Shown here: positions 1-10,098 of the stretch, piece after piece | How positions within the stretch are numbered: position 1 is the stretch's first letter | Layout of the letters: every line of letters starts with the position of its first letter | NCBI GenBank assembly: GCA_964242415.1 | Contig: CAXTAT010000006.1 | Coordinates: 124,001 to 188,000 of the forward strand | Direction: 5' to 3' | DNA length: 64,000 nt | From: DASWOJ01 sp964242415 | GTDB lineage: Bacteria > Pseudomonadota > Alphaproteobacteria > Acetobacterales > Acetobacteraceae | The notes under the pieces: model-generated | The model's input: the letters and a program-made list of their open reading frames with translations, nothing else | Told to the model about the DNA's origin: nothing | Database searches by the model: none | Program-made: the position numbers and the translations under genes

Positions 1-1
1 C

Positions 2-547
2 GACCAGTGCCTGCGCGATTACGGGCCGGGGACCGAGCCGTTGCGCGGCCTGTTGCGCGGCTACACCGCGGCGATGATCGCCAGCACGTGGCCCGAGGAG
101 CCGCCGCCCGAGGGGGTGAACCGCACCGAGGTGTCGGCCATGGGCCGCTCGGACGCCTCGCCTACGCTGGGCAGCCTGCTCGACCGCATCGGCCGCGGCC
201 TGCACGTCCTGCAGGTGGGAAACGGCCTGCCGGCGGCGCTGGCGGCTGATTGCCTGGACGAGTTCCGGACGGTCATGCACCTGCGCGGCACGCTCAACGA
301 CGACCAGCATAGCGAGGCTTCGACACCGTTCTACATCCTGCTGGTCAGTTGGCTGTTCGTGGTCTTCCTGAGCTTCGGGCTGCTATCGCCCTATAATGGG
401 CTGGTGTTCGTGGCGATCATGCTGTGCGCGCTGATCCTGACCAGCGCGCTGTTCACGATCCGGGAGCTTGACCAGCCGTATTTCGGCGTTTTCTACATAT
501 CCAGCGGCGGGATGCGGCATGAGCTGGACTCCATGACCCGACCCTAG
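2..547 (+). CDS. DUF4239 (bestrophin-like) membrane protein, C-terminal part
   Basis: The reading frame is open from base 2 to a TAG at 545-547, so the 5' part lies outside the window. The visible 181 residues end in two hydrophobic helices (around FYILLVSWLFVVFLSFGLL and VFVAIMLCALILTSALF). These are followed by ELDQPYFG and a short polar tail, which is the typical end of DUF4239 proteins. Family function is unknown; the fold has been likened to bestrophin channels, so a membrane location is safe but transport is inference. An internal TTG at 41 is probably not the true start because the frame continues upstream. Confidence 0.75.
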   Translation, partial: DQCLRDYGPGTEPLRGLLRGYTAAMIASTWPEEPPPEGVNRTEVSAMGRSDASPTLGSLLDRIGRGLHVLQVGNGLPAALAADCLDEFRTVMHLRGTLNDDQHSEASTPFYILLVSWLFVVFLSFGLLSPYNGLVFVAIMLCALILTSALFTIRELDQPYFGVFYISSGGMRHELDSMTRP

Positions 548-638
548 ACGCGATACGGGGCGCAGCAGCCGTCCCGCCATCGGGGGAACCCCCACCGCCG
601 CGCCGCGCTGTTGCACGCAGCAACGCAGGGGTCCAGCA

Positions 639-1751
639 ATGGCAGTCAAAATCCAAGGCAGCAAGGTGCGCTACGCCGTCGTTGGCGCCGGGTGGATCAG
701 CCAGGCCGCCTTCATGCCCGGCGTCGCGCACACCGGCAACTCCGAGATGACCGCCATCATCACCGGCGACGAGGAGAAGGCGCAGGCCCTGGGCAAGCGC
801 TACGGCATCACCAACACCTACCACTACGACGCCTACCATGCGGCGCTCAAAAGTGGCCAGTTCGATGCCATCTACATGGCCCTGCCCAACTGGCAGCACC
901 GCGAGTTCACCATTCCCGCCCTGGAGGCTGGGCTGCACGTCCTGCTGGAAAAGCCGATGGCGACCAGCGAGGACGACTGCCGGGCCATTACCGCCGCCGC
1001 CGAGGCGTCCGGCGCCAAGTTGCTGGTCGCCTACCGCCTGCACTTCGAGGCGGCGACGCTGGAGGCGATCCGCCTGGTCCGCGCCGGTGGGCTGGGCCGC
1101 GCCCGGTTGTTCACATCCACGTTCACGCAGCACGTCGCCAAGACCAATCACCGGGCCAAGCATGGCTTCTGGGCCGGGCCGGTGGCGGACATGGGGCCGT
1201 ATCCGATCAACGCCGTCCGCAACTTGTTCGGCGCGGAGCCGATCGAGGTCATGGCCTGGGGCCTGCGCCATAAGGAGTATGGCTTTGACTTCGACGACTG
1301 CGTGTCGGTCCACCTGCGGTTCCCCGGCGACCGCATCGCGCAGTTCACCGTTGCCTATGGGCTGAACGCGCATAATGACTACCGCGTGGTCGGCACGGAT
1401 GGAGACCTGCTGGTGCAGCCTGGGTTCATGTTCCCGGGACCGTTGAAGCATACCCTGACCCTTGGGAAGACCACGACGGAGCGGACATTCCCGAAGGTGG
1501 ACCAGTTCGGCGGGGAGACCCAGTACTTTTCCGATTGCATCCTGAACGACAGGATTCCGGAGCCGGATGGCGAGGAGGGATTGCTGGACGTGCGCGTGGT
1601 TGCGGCCATCGGGCGGGCGCTGGAGACGGGCCAGCCACAGACGCTGCCGCCTATGGTGCGGGATCGTTATCCGACGCCGGACCAAGCTACTACGTTGTCC
1701 GCCATTACGCCGCCGCCGTTCGTGAACGCGCACGAGCCGTCCGAGGAGTAG
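639..1751 (+). CDS. Gfo/Idh/MocA family NAD(P)-dependent oxidoreductase
   Basis: A 370-residue cytosolic dehydrogenase. The N-terminal Rossmann fold is marked by VVGAGWIS (residues 14-21). The family signature EKPMA is at 104-108, with the Lys expected in cofactor and substrate binding. The C-terminal alpha/beta substrate domain begins near residue 125. Members oxidise or reduce sugars, inositols or their derivatives, and the GKRYGI and YDAYHAAL region resembles glucose-fructose oxidoreductase-like enzymes. No signal peptide is seen, so a periplasmic GFOR is unlikely. It stands alone between the DUF4239 gene and repeat element A1, so context does not give the substrate. Confidence 0.85.
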   Translation: MAVKIQGSKVRYAVVGAGWISQAAFMPGVAHTGNSEMTAIITGDEEKAQALGKRYGITNTYHYDAYHAALKSGQFDAIYMALPNWQHREFTIPALEAGLHVLLEKPMATSEDDCRAITAAAEASGAKLLVAYRLHFEAATLEAIRLVRAGGLGRARLFTSTFTQHVAKTNHRAKHGFWAGPVADMGPYPINAVRNLFGAEPIEVMAWGLRHKEYGFDFDDCVSVHLRFPGDRIAQFTVAYGLNAHNDYRVVGTDGDLLVQPGFMFPGPLKHTLTLGKTTTERTFPKVDQFGGETQYFSDCILNDRIPEPDGEEGLLDVRVVAAIGRALETGQPQTLPPMVRDRYPTPDQATTLSAITPPPFVNAHEPSEE

Positions 1752-1792
1752 GCGGCCATCTCTCCGGACAGGGCGGCTGTAGATACCTTCTG

Positions 1793-1950
1793 CTCCCTCT
1801 CCTTGCTTCGGGAGAGGGTTGGGGTAAGGGGGTCTTGTTTGCCCTCATCCCGCGGGAGGTGTCGGCGCTGGTAAAACCGGACCGCTGAAGCTGTCCGGGT
1901 TGCGCCGCAAGACCTCCTCACCCCGGCCCTCTCCCGGAGGGAGAGGGGGA
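1793..1950. repeat. Composite palindromic repeat, family A, copy A1
   Basis: Left arm at 1793-1830 (CTCCCTCT...GGGAGAGGG...GGGGTAAGGG) and right arm at 1917-1950 (CTCACCCCGGCCCTCTCCCG...) are inverted copies 86 bp apart. Each arm is itself a small hairpin. It lies entirely between the oxidoreductase stop and the small gene on the minus strand. Confidence 0.85.
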
Positions 1951-1965
1951 AGGAAGCGGCGTTTG

Positions 1966-2169
1966 TTAAGTGCGGCCGTGGTCGCGGTAGTGATGGCCAC
2001 CGCCGGAGTCGTCGCCGTCGCTTTCCTTCATCGGGTCTGCCTTGTTGCCCGGCGAGCCGCCGCCCTTCTTGTGGCCGTGCTCCTGCTTGTCCTTGCCGGG
2101 GTGCTCCTTGTCCTGGTGGCTGCTGCCGGGGCCGCCAAACCGGCCGGTGTGCTCGTTCTTGTCAGGCAT
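1966..2169 (-). CDS. Small, highly hydrophilic Gly/His/Lys-rich protein
   Basis: 67 codons from ATG at 2169-2167 to TAA at 1966-1968. AGAAGGA about 8 nt upstream is a good ribosome binding site. The product is almost entirely Gly, His, Lys, Asp and Glu (for example HGHKKGGG and GGGHHYRDHGRT), with no hydrophobic core. It should therefore be disordered and could bind metal or act as a stress-type hydrophilin, but this is inference from composition only. It is transcribed away from minC, sharing a 121-bp divergent spacer, and stops 16 bp from repeat A1. Confidence 0.6.
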   Translation of the reverse strand: MPDKNEHTGRFGGPGSSHQDKEHPGKDKQEHGHKKGGGSPGNKADPMKESDGDDSGGGHHYRDHGRT

Positions 2170-2290
2170 CCTGAAGGTCCTTCTGATCGGGTCGGGAACA
2201 GCCAACGGATCGCGCAGGCGTTGGTTTTGCGCCCCTTTTGAATGACGAACGGTTGACGCAGGCGGGCCAGACCGGTACGCCAAAATAATC

Positions 2291-3025
2291 GTGAGCAGCG
2301 CAACCCGCCCCCGCCCCTTCCTTCGACTCCGCGGCCGGTCCTTCATGGCCGTGGTGCTGACGCCCGAGCCGCCCCTGCCCGAGTGGATGGTGCAGCTCGA
2401 CGCGCAGCTCTCCCGCTCGCCCCGCTTCTTCGATGGCCGCCCGGTGGTGGTGGACCTGGGTGCCCTGGCCGGACAGGAGGCCGAGTTCCCCGCGCTGATC
2501 GACGGCCTGGCCGCCCGCGCCATCCGCGTCATCGGGATCGAGGGCGTGGACGAGGCAACGCTCGGCCCACTGCTGCAAACCCTGCCGCCAGTGATTGCCG
2601 GGGGTCGCACCGTAGGCCTGCCCGTGCTGGTCGCCGACGCGCCGCAGGCCGAGCCGGCGCCGGAGCCGCCGGCGGAGCGCGAGCCGCAGGCCCTGGTGGT
2701 GGACCACCCGATCCGCTCCGGCCAGAGCGTCGCCTTCACCACCGGCGACGTGACCGTGATCGGGTCGGTTGCGTCGGGGTCCGAGGTGATTGCCGGGGGA
2801 TCCATCCACATTTATGGCGCCTTGCGCGGCCGGGCCATCGCTGGACTGATGGGTCCGGGTCCGGACGGCAAGCGCCCCCGCATCTTCTGCCGCCGGCTGG
2901 AGGCGGAGCTGCTGGCCATCGACGGCGTGTATAAGACGGCCGACGAGATGAACCCCAAGCTGCAGGGCCGCGCCGTGCAGGTCTGGTTGGATGGCGACGA
3001 GTTGGCGATAGCCGCGCTGGATTGA
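2291..3025 (+). CDS. minC: Septum site-determining protein MinC
   Basis: A 244-residue FtsZ polymerisation inhibitor, first gene of minCDE. The N-terminal domain begins with the conserved LRLRGRSFMAVVL (11-23), which needs the GTG start at 2291; starting at the ATG at 2345 would delete it. A Pro/Ala/Glu linker spans about 117-133. The C-terminal beta-helical domain starts near 138, and its Gly-rich turns (around 158-185) form the MinD-binding and dimer surface. A possible -35 TTGACG at 2253-2258 lies 17 bp before a weak TACGCC at 2276, which would give a very short leader. MinC acts at the membrane with MinD to block polar septa. Confidence 0.95.
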   Translation: MSSATRPRPFLRLRGRSFMAVVLTPEPPLPEWMVQLDAQLSRSPRFFDGRPVVVDLGALAGQEAEFPALIDGLAARAIRVIGIEGVDEATLGPLLQTLPPVIAGGRTVGLPVLVADAPQAEPAPEPPAEREPQALVVDHPIRSGQSVAFTTGDVTVIGSVASGSEVIAGGSIHIYGALRGRAIAGLMGPGPDGKRPRIFCRRLEAELLAIDGVYKTADEMNPKLQGRAVQVWLDGDELAIAALD

Positions 3026-3050
3026 TCGAGTCGAGGAAGGGTTAGCATTG

Positions 3051-3866
3051 ATGGCCAAGGTCCTGGTCGTAACCTCCGGCAAAGGCGGCGTCGGCAAGAC
3101 GACCAGCACGGCCGCGCTGGGCGCCGCCCTGGCGCAGGCGGGCCAGAAGGTGGTCGTCGTCGATTTCGACGTGGGCCTGCGCAACCTCGACCTGATCATG
3201 GGGGCCGAGCGGCGCGTCGTGTACGACCTGATCAACGTGGTGCAGGGCGACGCCAAGCTGGTCCAGGCGCTGATCCGCGACAAGCGGTTGGAGACCCTGC
3301 ACCTGCTGCCCGCCAGCCAGACCCGCGACAAGGACGCGCTGACCAGCGAGGGCGTCGCGCGCGTGATGGTCGAGTTGCGGGAGCGGTTCGACTGGGTCAT
3401 CTGCGACAGCCCCGCCGGGATCGAGCGTGGGGCGCAGCTTGCGATGTACCATGCCGACACCGCCGTCGTGGTCACCAACCCCGAGATCAGCAGCGTGCGC
3501 GACAGCGACCGCATCATCGGCCTGCTCGACAGCAAGACCGAGCGCGCCGAGCGGGGGGAGCGCGTGGACAAGCACCTGCTGCTGACCCGCTACGACCCGG
3601 CCCGCGCCGCCCGGGGGGACATGCTGAAGACCGAGGACATCCTCGAAATCCTGTCCATCCCGTTGCTGGGCATCATCCCGGAAAGCCCGGACGTGCTGCG
3701 GGCGAGCAACCTGGGGGCGCCGGTGCCGCTCGCCGACCCGACCAGCGCCCCGGCCCGCGCGTATACCGATGCGGTGCGGCGGCTGATGGGCGAGGCGGTG
3801 CAGATGTCGGTGCCCAGCGACCGCAAGGGCCTGTTCGGCAAGCTGTTCGGACGGCGGGTCGCATGA
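3051..3866 (+). CDS. minD: Septum site-determining protein MinD (ParA-type ATPase)
   Basis: 271 residues from ATG 3051 (a TTG directly before it at 3048 is possible), with AGGAAGG upstream. The deviant Walker A GKGGVGKT (residues 10-17) carries the signature Lys of the MinD/ParA group, and FDVGLRNLD follows as the switch region. The C-terminus is basic and amphipathic (around KGLFGKLFGRR), matching the membrane-targeting helix. It binds the membrane with ATP, recruits MinC, and is released by MinE. Stop and minE start overlap as ATGA, so translation is coupled. Confidence 0.97.
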   Translation: MAKVLVVTSGKGGVGKTTSTAALGAALAQAGQKVVVVDFDVGLRNLDLIMGAERRVVYDLINVVQGDAKLVQALIRDKRLETLHLLPASQTRDKDALTSEGVARVMVELRERFDWVICDSPAGIERGAQLAMYHADTAVVVTNPEISSVRDSDRIIGLLDSKTERAERGERVDKHLLLTRYDPARAARGDMLKTEDILEILSIPLLGIIPESPDVLRASNLGAPVPLADPTSAPARAYTDAVRRLMGEAVQMSVPSDRKGLFGKLFGRRVA

Positions 3867-4138
3867 GCCTGTTCGACCTGTTCCGGCGCCGCGACACCGC
3901 CCCGGTTGCCCGGGAGCGGCTGCAAATCCTGCTGGCGCATGAACGGGGGTCCGGCAGCGCCTCGCAGCTTGTGGCGGTGCTGCAGGAGGAGATCCTGGCG
4001 GTGATCGCCAAGCACATGCAGATTGACCGCGATAAGGTGGTTGTGAAGCTGGACCGCGGGACCGAAGTATCTATGTTGGAGATCGACATCGAGATGCCGG
4101 GCCAGCAAAGCACGCCGCAGGTGCGTGCCCGCGCCTGA
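3863..4138 (+). CDS. minE: Cell division topological specificity factor MinE
   Basis: 91 residues starting at the ATG that overlaps the minD stop by 4 bp. The N-terminal amphipathic stretch MSLFDLFRRR is the membrane-binding helix. The region that follows (ARERLQILLAHER) is the MinD-contact sequence, and the C-terminal half (VVVKLDRGTEVSMLEIDIEMP) is the dimerisation domain. It stimulates MinD ATPase to drive the oscillation that places the septum at mid-cell. Last gene of the operon; repeat A2 follows directly. Confidence 0.95.
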   Translation: MSLFDLFRRRDTAPVARERLQILLAHERGSGSASQLVAVLQEEILAVIAKHMQIDRDKVVVKLDRGTEVSMLEIDIEMPGQQSTPQVRARA

Positions 4139-4140
4139 TC

Positions 4141-4283
4141 TTGCTCTAGGACAGGGCTGGGGTGAGGGATTCCTGCTGCGGCGTGGCGAACCGCCCGCGA
4201 TGCTGGGACAAGGCCACTCCGGGCCGAGGGTTGCGCTGCAAGACACCCTCACCCCGGCCCTCTCCCGGAGGGAGAGGGAGCAG
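4141..4283. repeat. Composite palindromic repeat, family A, copy A2
   Basis: Left arm 4141-4169 is degraded (only AGGGCTGGGGTGAGGG is well kept). Right arm 4246-4283 is intact (CCCTCACCCCGGCCCTCTCC...). Arm spacing is 76 bp. A stretch just before the right arm (GGGTTGCGCTGCAAGAC) is shared with copy A1. Confidence 0.8.
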
Positions 4284-4321
4284 ACGCTTCGTCTGAGGAC
4301 ACGTGCTGCCAGGCTCTTGCC

Positions 4322-4465
4322 CTGATCCCCATGGGCCAGCCGGACGAAGCTGCCGTCGCAATCGCCTTCCTGCTGTCGCCGGATGCCGGCTACATTACCG
4401 GGCAGTGCCTGCATGTGGACGGGGGATCACGCTATGGGCGAGTACCATGCCACCATCGCCGGTGA
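4322..4465 (+). pseudogene. 3' remnant of a short-chain dehydrogenase/reductase gene
   Basis: Translation from 4322 gives LIPMGQPDEAAVAIAFLLSP followed by DAGYITGQCLHVDGGSRYG, then TGA at 4463-4465. This is the classic C-terminal end of SDR enzymes: the G-x-P-x-E-x-A-x-x-x-x-FL-x-S segment followed by the TGQ-x-LHVDGG hallmark. Nothing upstream in this frame resembles the Rossmann core or the YxxxK active site; instead the right arm of repeat A2 ends at 4283. It is therefore a truncated gene tail, and it overlaps the start of eutB by 32 bp in another frame. Confidence 0.8.
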
Positions 4466-5813
4466 ACGCCACCGCTTCCCGACGCTCGCCGCCCTCATGG
4501 CCCAGGCGACGCCGCTGCGCAGCGGGGACCAGCTTGCCGGCCTGGCCGCCGAAACCCAGGCCCAGCGCGTCGCGGCGCAGTGGGCGCTGGCCGACCTGCC
4601 GCTCAGTGTCTTCCTGACCGACGCCGTGGTGCCGTATGAGGCCGACGAGGTTACCCGGCTGATCCAGGACACCCACGACCCCGCCGCCTTCGCACGGGTC
4701 CGTCACCTGACGGTCGGCGGCCTGCGCAATTGGCTGCTGTCCGACGACGCCACCGCCCCGGCCCTCGCCGCCCTGGCGCCGGGCCTCACGCCCGAAATGG
4801 CCGCCGCGGTCAGCAAGATCTGCCGCCTGCAAGACCTGATGGTGGTCGCCGCCCGCGTGCAGGTGGGCACCCGGTATCGCACCACCATCGGCCTGCCGGG
4901 CCGCCTGTCGGTCCGCCTGCAGCCCAATCATCCCAGCGACGACCCGCGCGGCATTGCGGCCAGCATCCTGGACGGGCTGCTGCTCGGGTCCGGGGACGCC
5001 TGCATCGGCATCAATCCGGCCGCTGACAGCCCTGACCGCACGCACGCCCTGCTGTCCCTGCTGGAAGACATCCGGGTCAAGCTCGGCATCCCCACGCAAA
5101 GCTGCGTGCTGGCGCATGTGACGACGACGCTGGACCTGATCCGCCGCGGCTCCCCGGTCGATCTGGTGTTCCAGTCCATCGCCGGCACCCAGGCGGCCAA
5201 CCGCGGCTTCGGCATCGACCTGGCCCTGCTCGACGAGGCGCACGCCGCGGCGCAGTCGCTGGGGCGCGGCACGGTCGGGCAGAACGCGATGTACTTCGAG
5301 ACCGGCCAGGGCAGCGCCCTGTCGTCCGGCGCGCACCATGGCGTCGATCAGCAGACGCTGGAGGCGCGGGCCTATGCCGTCGCCCGCCGCTACGATCCGC
5401 TGCTGGTCAACAGCGTCGTGGGCTTCATCGGCCCCGAGTACCTGTTCGACGGCAAGCAGATCACCCGCGCCGGGCTGGAAGACCACTTCTGCGGCAAGCT
5501 GCTTGGTCTGCCGATGGGGTGCGACGTCTGCTACACCAACCATGCCGAGGCCGATGGCGACGATGCCGACACCCTGCTCGCCCTGCTGGTGGCGTCCGGC
5601 GTCAACTTCGTCATGGGCGTGCCTGGCGCCGACGACATCATGCTGGGCTACCAGAGCACCAGCTTCCATGACGCGCTGGTTATGCGGGACCTGCTGGGCC
5701 GCCGCCCGGCGCCGGAGTTCGAGGCGTGGCTGGACGCGCAAGGGTTGCTGGACCGTGCCGGCCGGGTGCGCCCGCCGGGCTTGCCGCCGCGGTTCCAGGC
5801 GCTGGTGGCGTGA
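4434..5813 (+). CDS. eutB: Ethanolamine ammonia-lyase, large subunit
   Basis: 459 residues from ATG 4434 (MGEYHATI), preceded by GGGGGA. An upstream ATG at 4383 would add residues read from the SDR remnant, so it is rejected. Near-collinear with known EutB: KICRLQDLM, the substrate-barrel strand IFQSI-type VFQSIAGTQ, YFETGQGSALSSGAH, NSVVGFIGPEYLFDG, and the C-terminal GCDVCYTNHAEAD and GADDIMLGYQSTSFHD. With EutC it uses adenosylcobalamin to split ethanolamine into acetaldehyde and ammonia. The stop codon overlaps the eutC GTG. No microcompartment genes or reactivase eutA are seen nearby. Confidence 0.96.
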   Translation: MGEYHATIAGERHRFPTLAALMAQATPLRSGDQLAGLAAETQAQRVAAQWALADLPLSVFLTDAVVPYEADEVTRLIQDTHDPAAFARVRHLTVGGLRNWLLSDDATAPALAALAPGLTPEMAAAVSKICRLQDLMVVAARVQVGTRYRTTIGLPGRLSVRLQPNHPSDDPRGIAASILDGLLLGSGDACIGINPAADSPDRTHALLSLLEDIRVKLGIPTQSCVLAHVTTTLDLIRRGSPVDLVFQSIAGTQAANRGFGIDLALLDEAHAAAQSLGRGTVGQNAMYFETGQGSALSSGAHHGVDQQTLEARAYAVARRYDPLLVNSVVGFIGPEYLFDGKQITRAGLEDHFCGKLLGLPMGCDVCYTNHAEADGDDADTLLALLVASGVNFVMGVPGADDIMLGYQSTSFHDALVMRDLLGRRPAPEFEAWLDAQGLLDRAGRVRPPGLPPRFQALVA

Positions 5814-6643
5814 CGGAGCCGGAGGTGTCCTCGGACGTGTCCTCCGATCTGTTTTCTGGGGCGGCCGAGACGGGGTGGCTCGCCCTGCGCCGCATGACGA
5901 CGGCGCGCATTGGGCTGGAGCGCACGGGTGCATCGCTCGCCACGCAGCCGCTGCTGGAGTTTCGCCTGGCCCATGCCCGGGCGCGGGACGCCGTGCATGC
6001 GGCGATGGGCGATGTGCCGGGCTTGGATGGACTGGGCTTGCCGGTGCTGCACGCCGCAACCTTGGCGGGGGACCGGCAGGCCTACCTGATGCGCCCGGAC
6101 CTTGGCCGCCGCCTGCGCCCGGATGCTGCTGCTGCCTTGGCGTCGCACGCCGGGCCGCACGCCCGCACGCCTGCCTTAGTCGTGGTCGTGGCCGACGGCC
6201 TGTCGGCGGCGGCGGCGGAGCGCCATGCCGTTCCGCTGCTGGCCCGCCTGCTGCCGGCGCTGCAGGTGGAAGATTGGTCCTTGACGCCGCTGGTCGTGCT
6301 GCGCCAGGCCCGGGTGGCCGCCGGAGATGCGGTGGCGGCGGCCCTGGGTGCTGATGCCGTGCTGGTGCTGATCGGCGAGCGTCCGGGCCTTTCTGCGCCG
6401 GACAGCCTGGGCGCCTACGTCACTTGGGCGCCGCACCCGGCCATCACCGACGCGGACCGCAACTGCGTGAGCAACATCCGCCCGGCGGGCCTGGGCTACG
6501 ACGACGCGGCGTTCCGGCTGGCTTTTCTACTGCGGGCGATGCGTGCCGGCGGGGTTTCCGGGGTCGGCCTGAAGGACGGGTCGGAGATCGCTGCGGCAAC
6601 GACGGCCCTGGCTGCTTCCTCCTTTCCCAGGCCGGGGTCATAG
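5810..6643 (+). CDS. eutC: Ethanolamine ammonia-lyase, small subunit
   Basis: 277 residues from GTG 5810, overlapping the eutB stop (GTGA), so the two subunits are translationally coupled. The cobalamin-binding part contains the family's best-conserved block, GERPGLSAPDSLGAY followed by TWAPHPAITDADRNCVSNIR (about residues 185-220). The N-terminal 20 residues are variable and Ser/Asp-rich, as is usual. It completes the B12-dependent lyase. The frame stays open for 51 codons after the TAG, which may be chance at this GC content. Confidence 0.95.
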   Translation: MTEPEVSSDVSSDLFSGAAETGWLALRRMTTARIGLERTGASLATQPLLEFRLAHARARDAVHAAMGDVPGLDGLGLPVLHAATLAGDRQAYLMRPDLGRRLRPDAAAALASHAGPHARTPALVVVVADGLSAAAAERHAVPLLARLLPALQVEDWSLTPLVVLRQARVAAGDAVAAALGADAVLVLIGERPGLSAPDSLGAYVTWAPHPAITDADRNCVSNIRPAGLGYDDAAFRLAFLLRAMRAGGVSGVGLKDGSEIAAATTALAASSFPRPGS

Positions 6644-6868
6644 GCGCCAACCCAGGCCGGGCAGCCCGTGGCGCTGCGGCCCACCATCACCGACGGCCTA
6701 TGGGACGCGGTGTTCATCTGCCACGACATCACACAACGCGATCTGCGCGACCCGGCGCCAACTCATCAACCCGTCACCCATGTCCCCGAACAGGTGTAAC
6801 CCTTGTCCCTGGCCTATACATCCTAAAGGAAAAGGGGACATCCCGAACGGAGAGGGGGTAGGAGTCAC

Positions 6869-7318
6869 ATGCCAGGTTTGCACTTCGAGGAGTTCACCGT
6901 GGGGCAGGTCTTCGACCACCCCTGGCGCCGCACCGTGACCGAGGCCGACAACGTCCTGTTCTGCAGCATGACCATGAACCCGGCCCGCCTGCACCTGGAC
7001 GCCGAGTACGCCGCCGGCACCGAGTTCGGCCGCCCCCTGGTCAACAGCCTGCTCACGCTGGGCATGATGATCGGCATGTCGGTCAACGACACGACGTTCG
7101 GCACCACGATCGCCAACCTCGGCATGACCGACGTGCGCTTCCCCAAGCCGCTGTTCCACGGCGACACCCTGCGGATCAGCACCGCCGTGCTGTCGCTGCG
7201 GCCCAGCCGGTCCCGCCCGGGGCAAGGCATCGTCGAGTTCGGGCACACCGCGTTCAACCAGCACGATGAGGTCGTGGCGGCCTGCACGCGGCAGGCGCTG
7301 ATGATGCGGCGGCCATGA
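6869..7318 (+). CDS. MaoC-like hot-dog dehydratase
   Basis: 149 residues; ATG 6869 is preceded by TAGGAGT, a strong ribosome binding site. The single hot-dog domain shows the (R)-hydratase features: TVTEADNVLFCSMTMNPARLHLD (the D-x-x-x-F...N-x-x-H/LH motif of MaoC hydratases, residues about 20-42), then GRPLVNSLLTLGM and the DVRFPKPLFHGDTL strand. Family members hydrate trans-enoyl-CoA or mesaconyl-type CoA esters. No CoA ligase or transferase lies next to it, so the substrate is unknown. It is transcribed convergently with the GH63-like gene. Confidence 0.85.
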   Translation: MPGLHFEEFTVGQVFDHPWRRTVTEADNVLFCSMTMNPARLHLDAEYAAGTEFGRPLVNSLLTLGMMIGMSVNDTTFGTTIANLGMTDVRFPKPLFHGDTLRISTAVLSLRPSRSRPGQGIVEFGHTAFNQHDEVVAACTRQALMMRRP

Positions 7319-7341
7319 TGCGGCGGTCGGACTGAGGCTGC

Positions 7342-9942
<2,601 letters not shown>

Positions 9943-9948
9943 CTGGTG

Positions 9949-10085
9949 CTCCCTCTCCCCCCGGGAGAGGGTTGGGGTGAGGGAAAGCGGCAAGCACCGC
10001 CGTTGGCAATCGGGAGGCGCTGCGGCGGCCAGAAGCCGGCCCTTGCCGCTTCCCTCACCCCGGCCCTCTCCCGGAGGGAGAGGGG
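9949..10085. repeat. Composite palindromic repeat, family A, copy A3
   Basis: Left arm 9949-9983 and right arm 10052-10085, spaced 68 bp. The inverted symmetry extends into the spacer: AAGCGGCAAG follows the left arm and CTTGCCGCTT precedes the right arm. It lies between zwf and the GH63-like gene, both on the minus strand, and its left arm supplies the GGGAG upstream of the GH63-like start. Confidence 0.88.
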
Positions 10086-10098
10086 GAAGGAAGGCACT

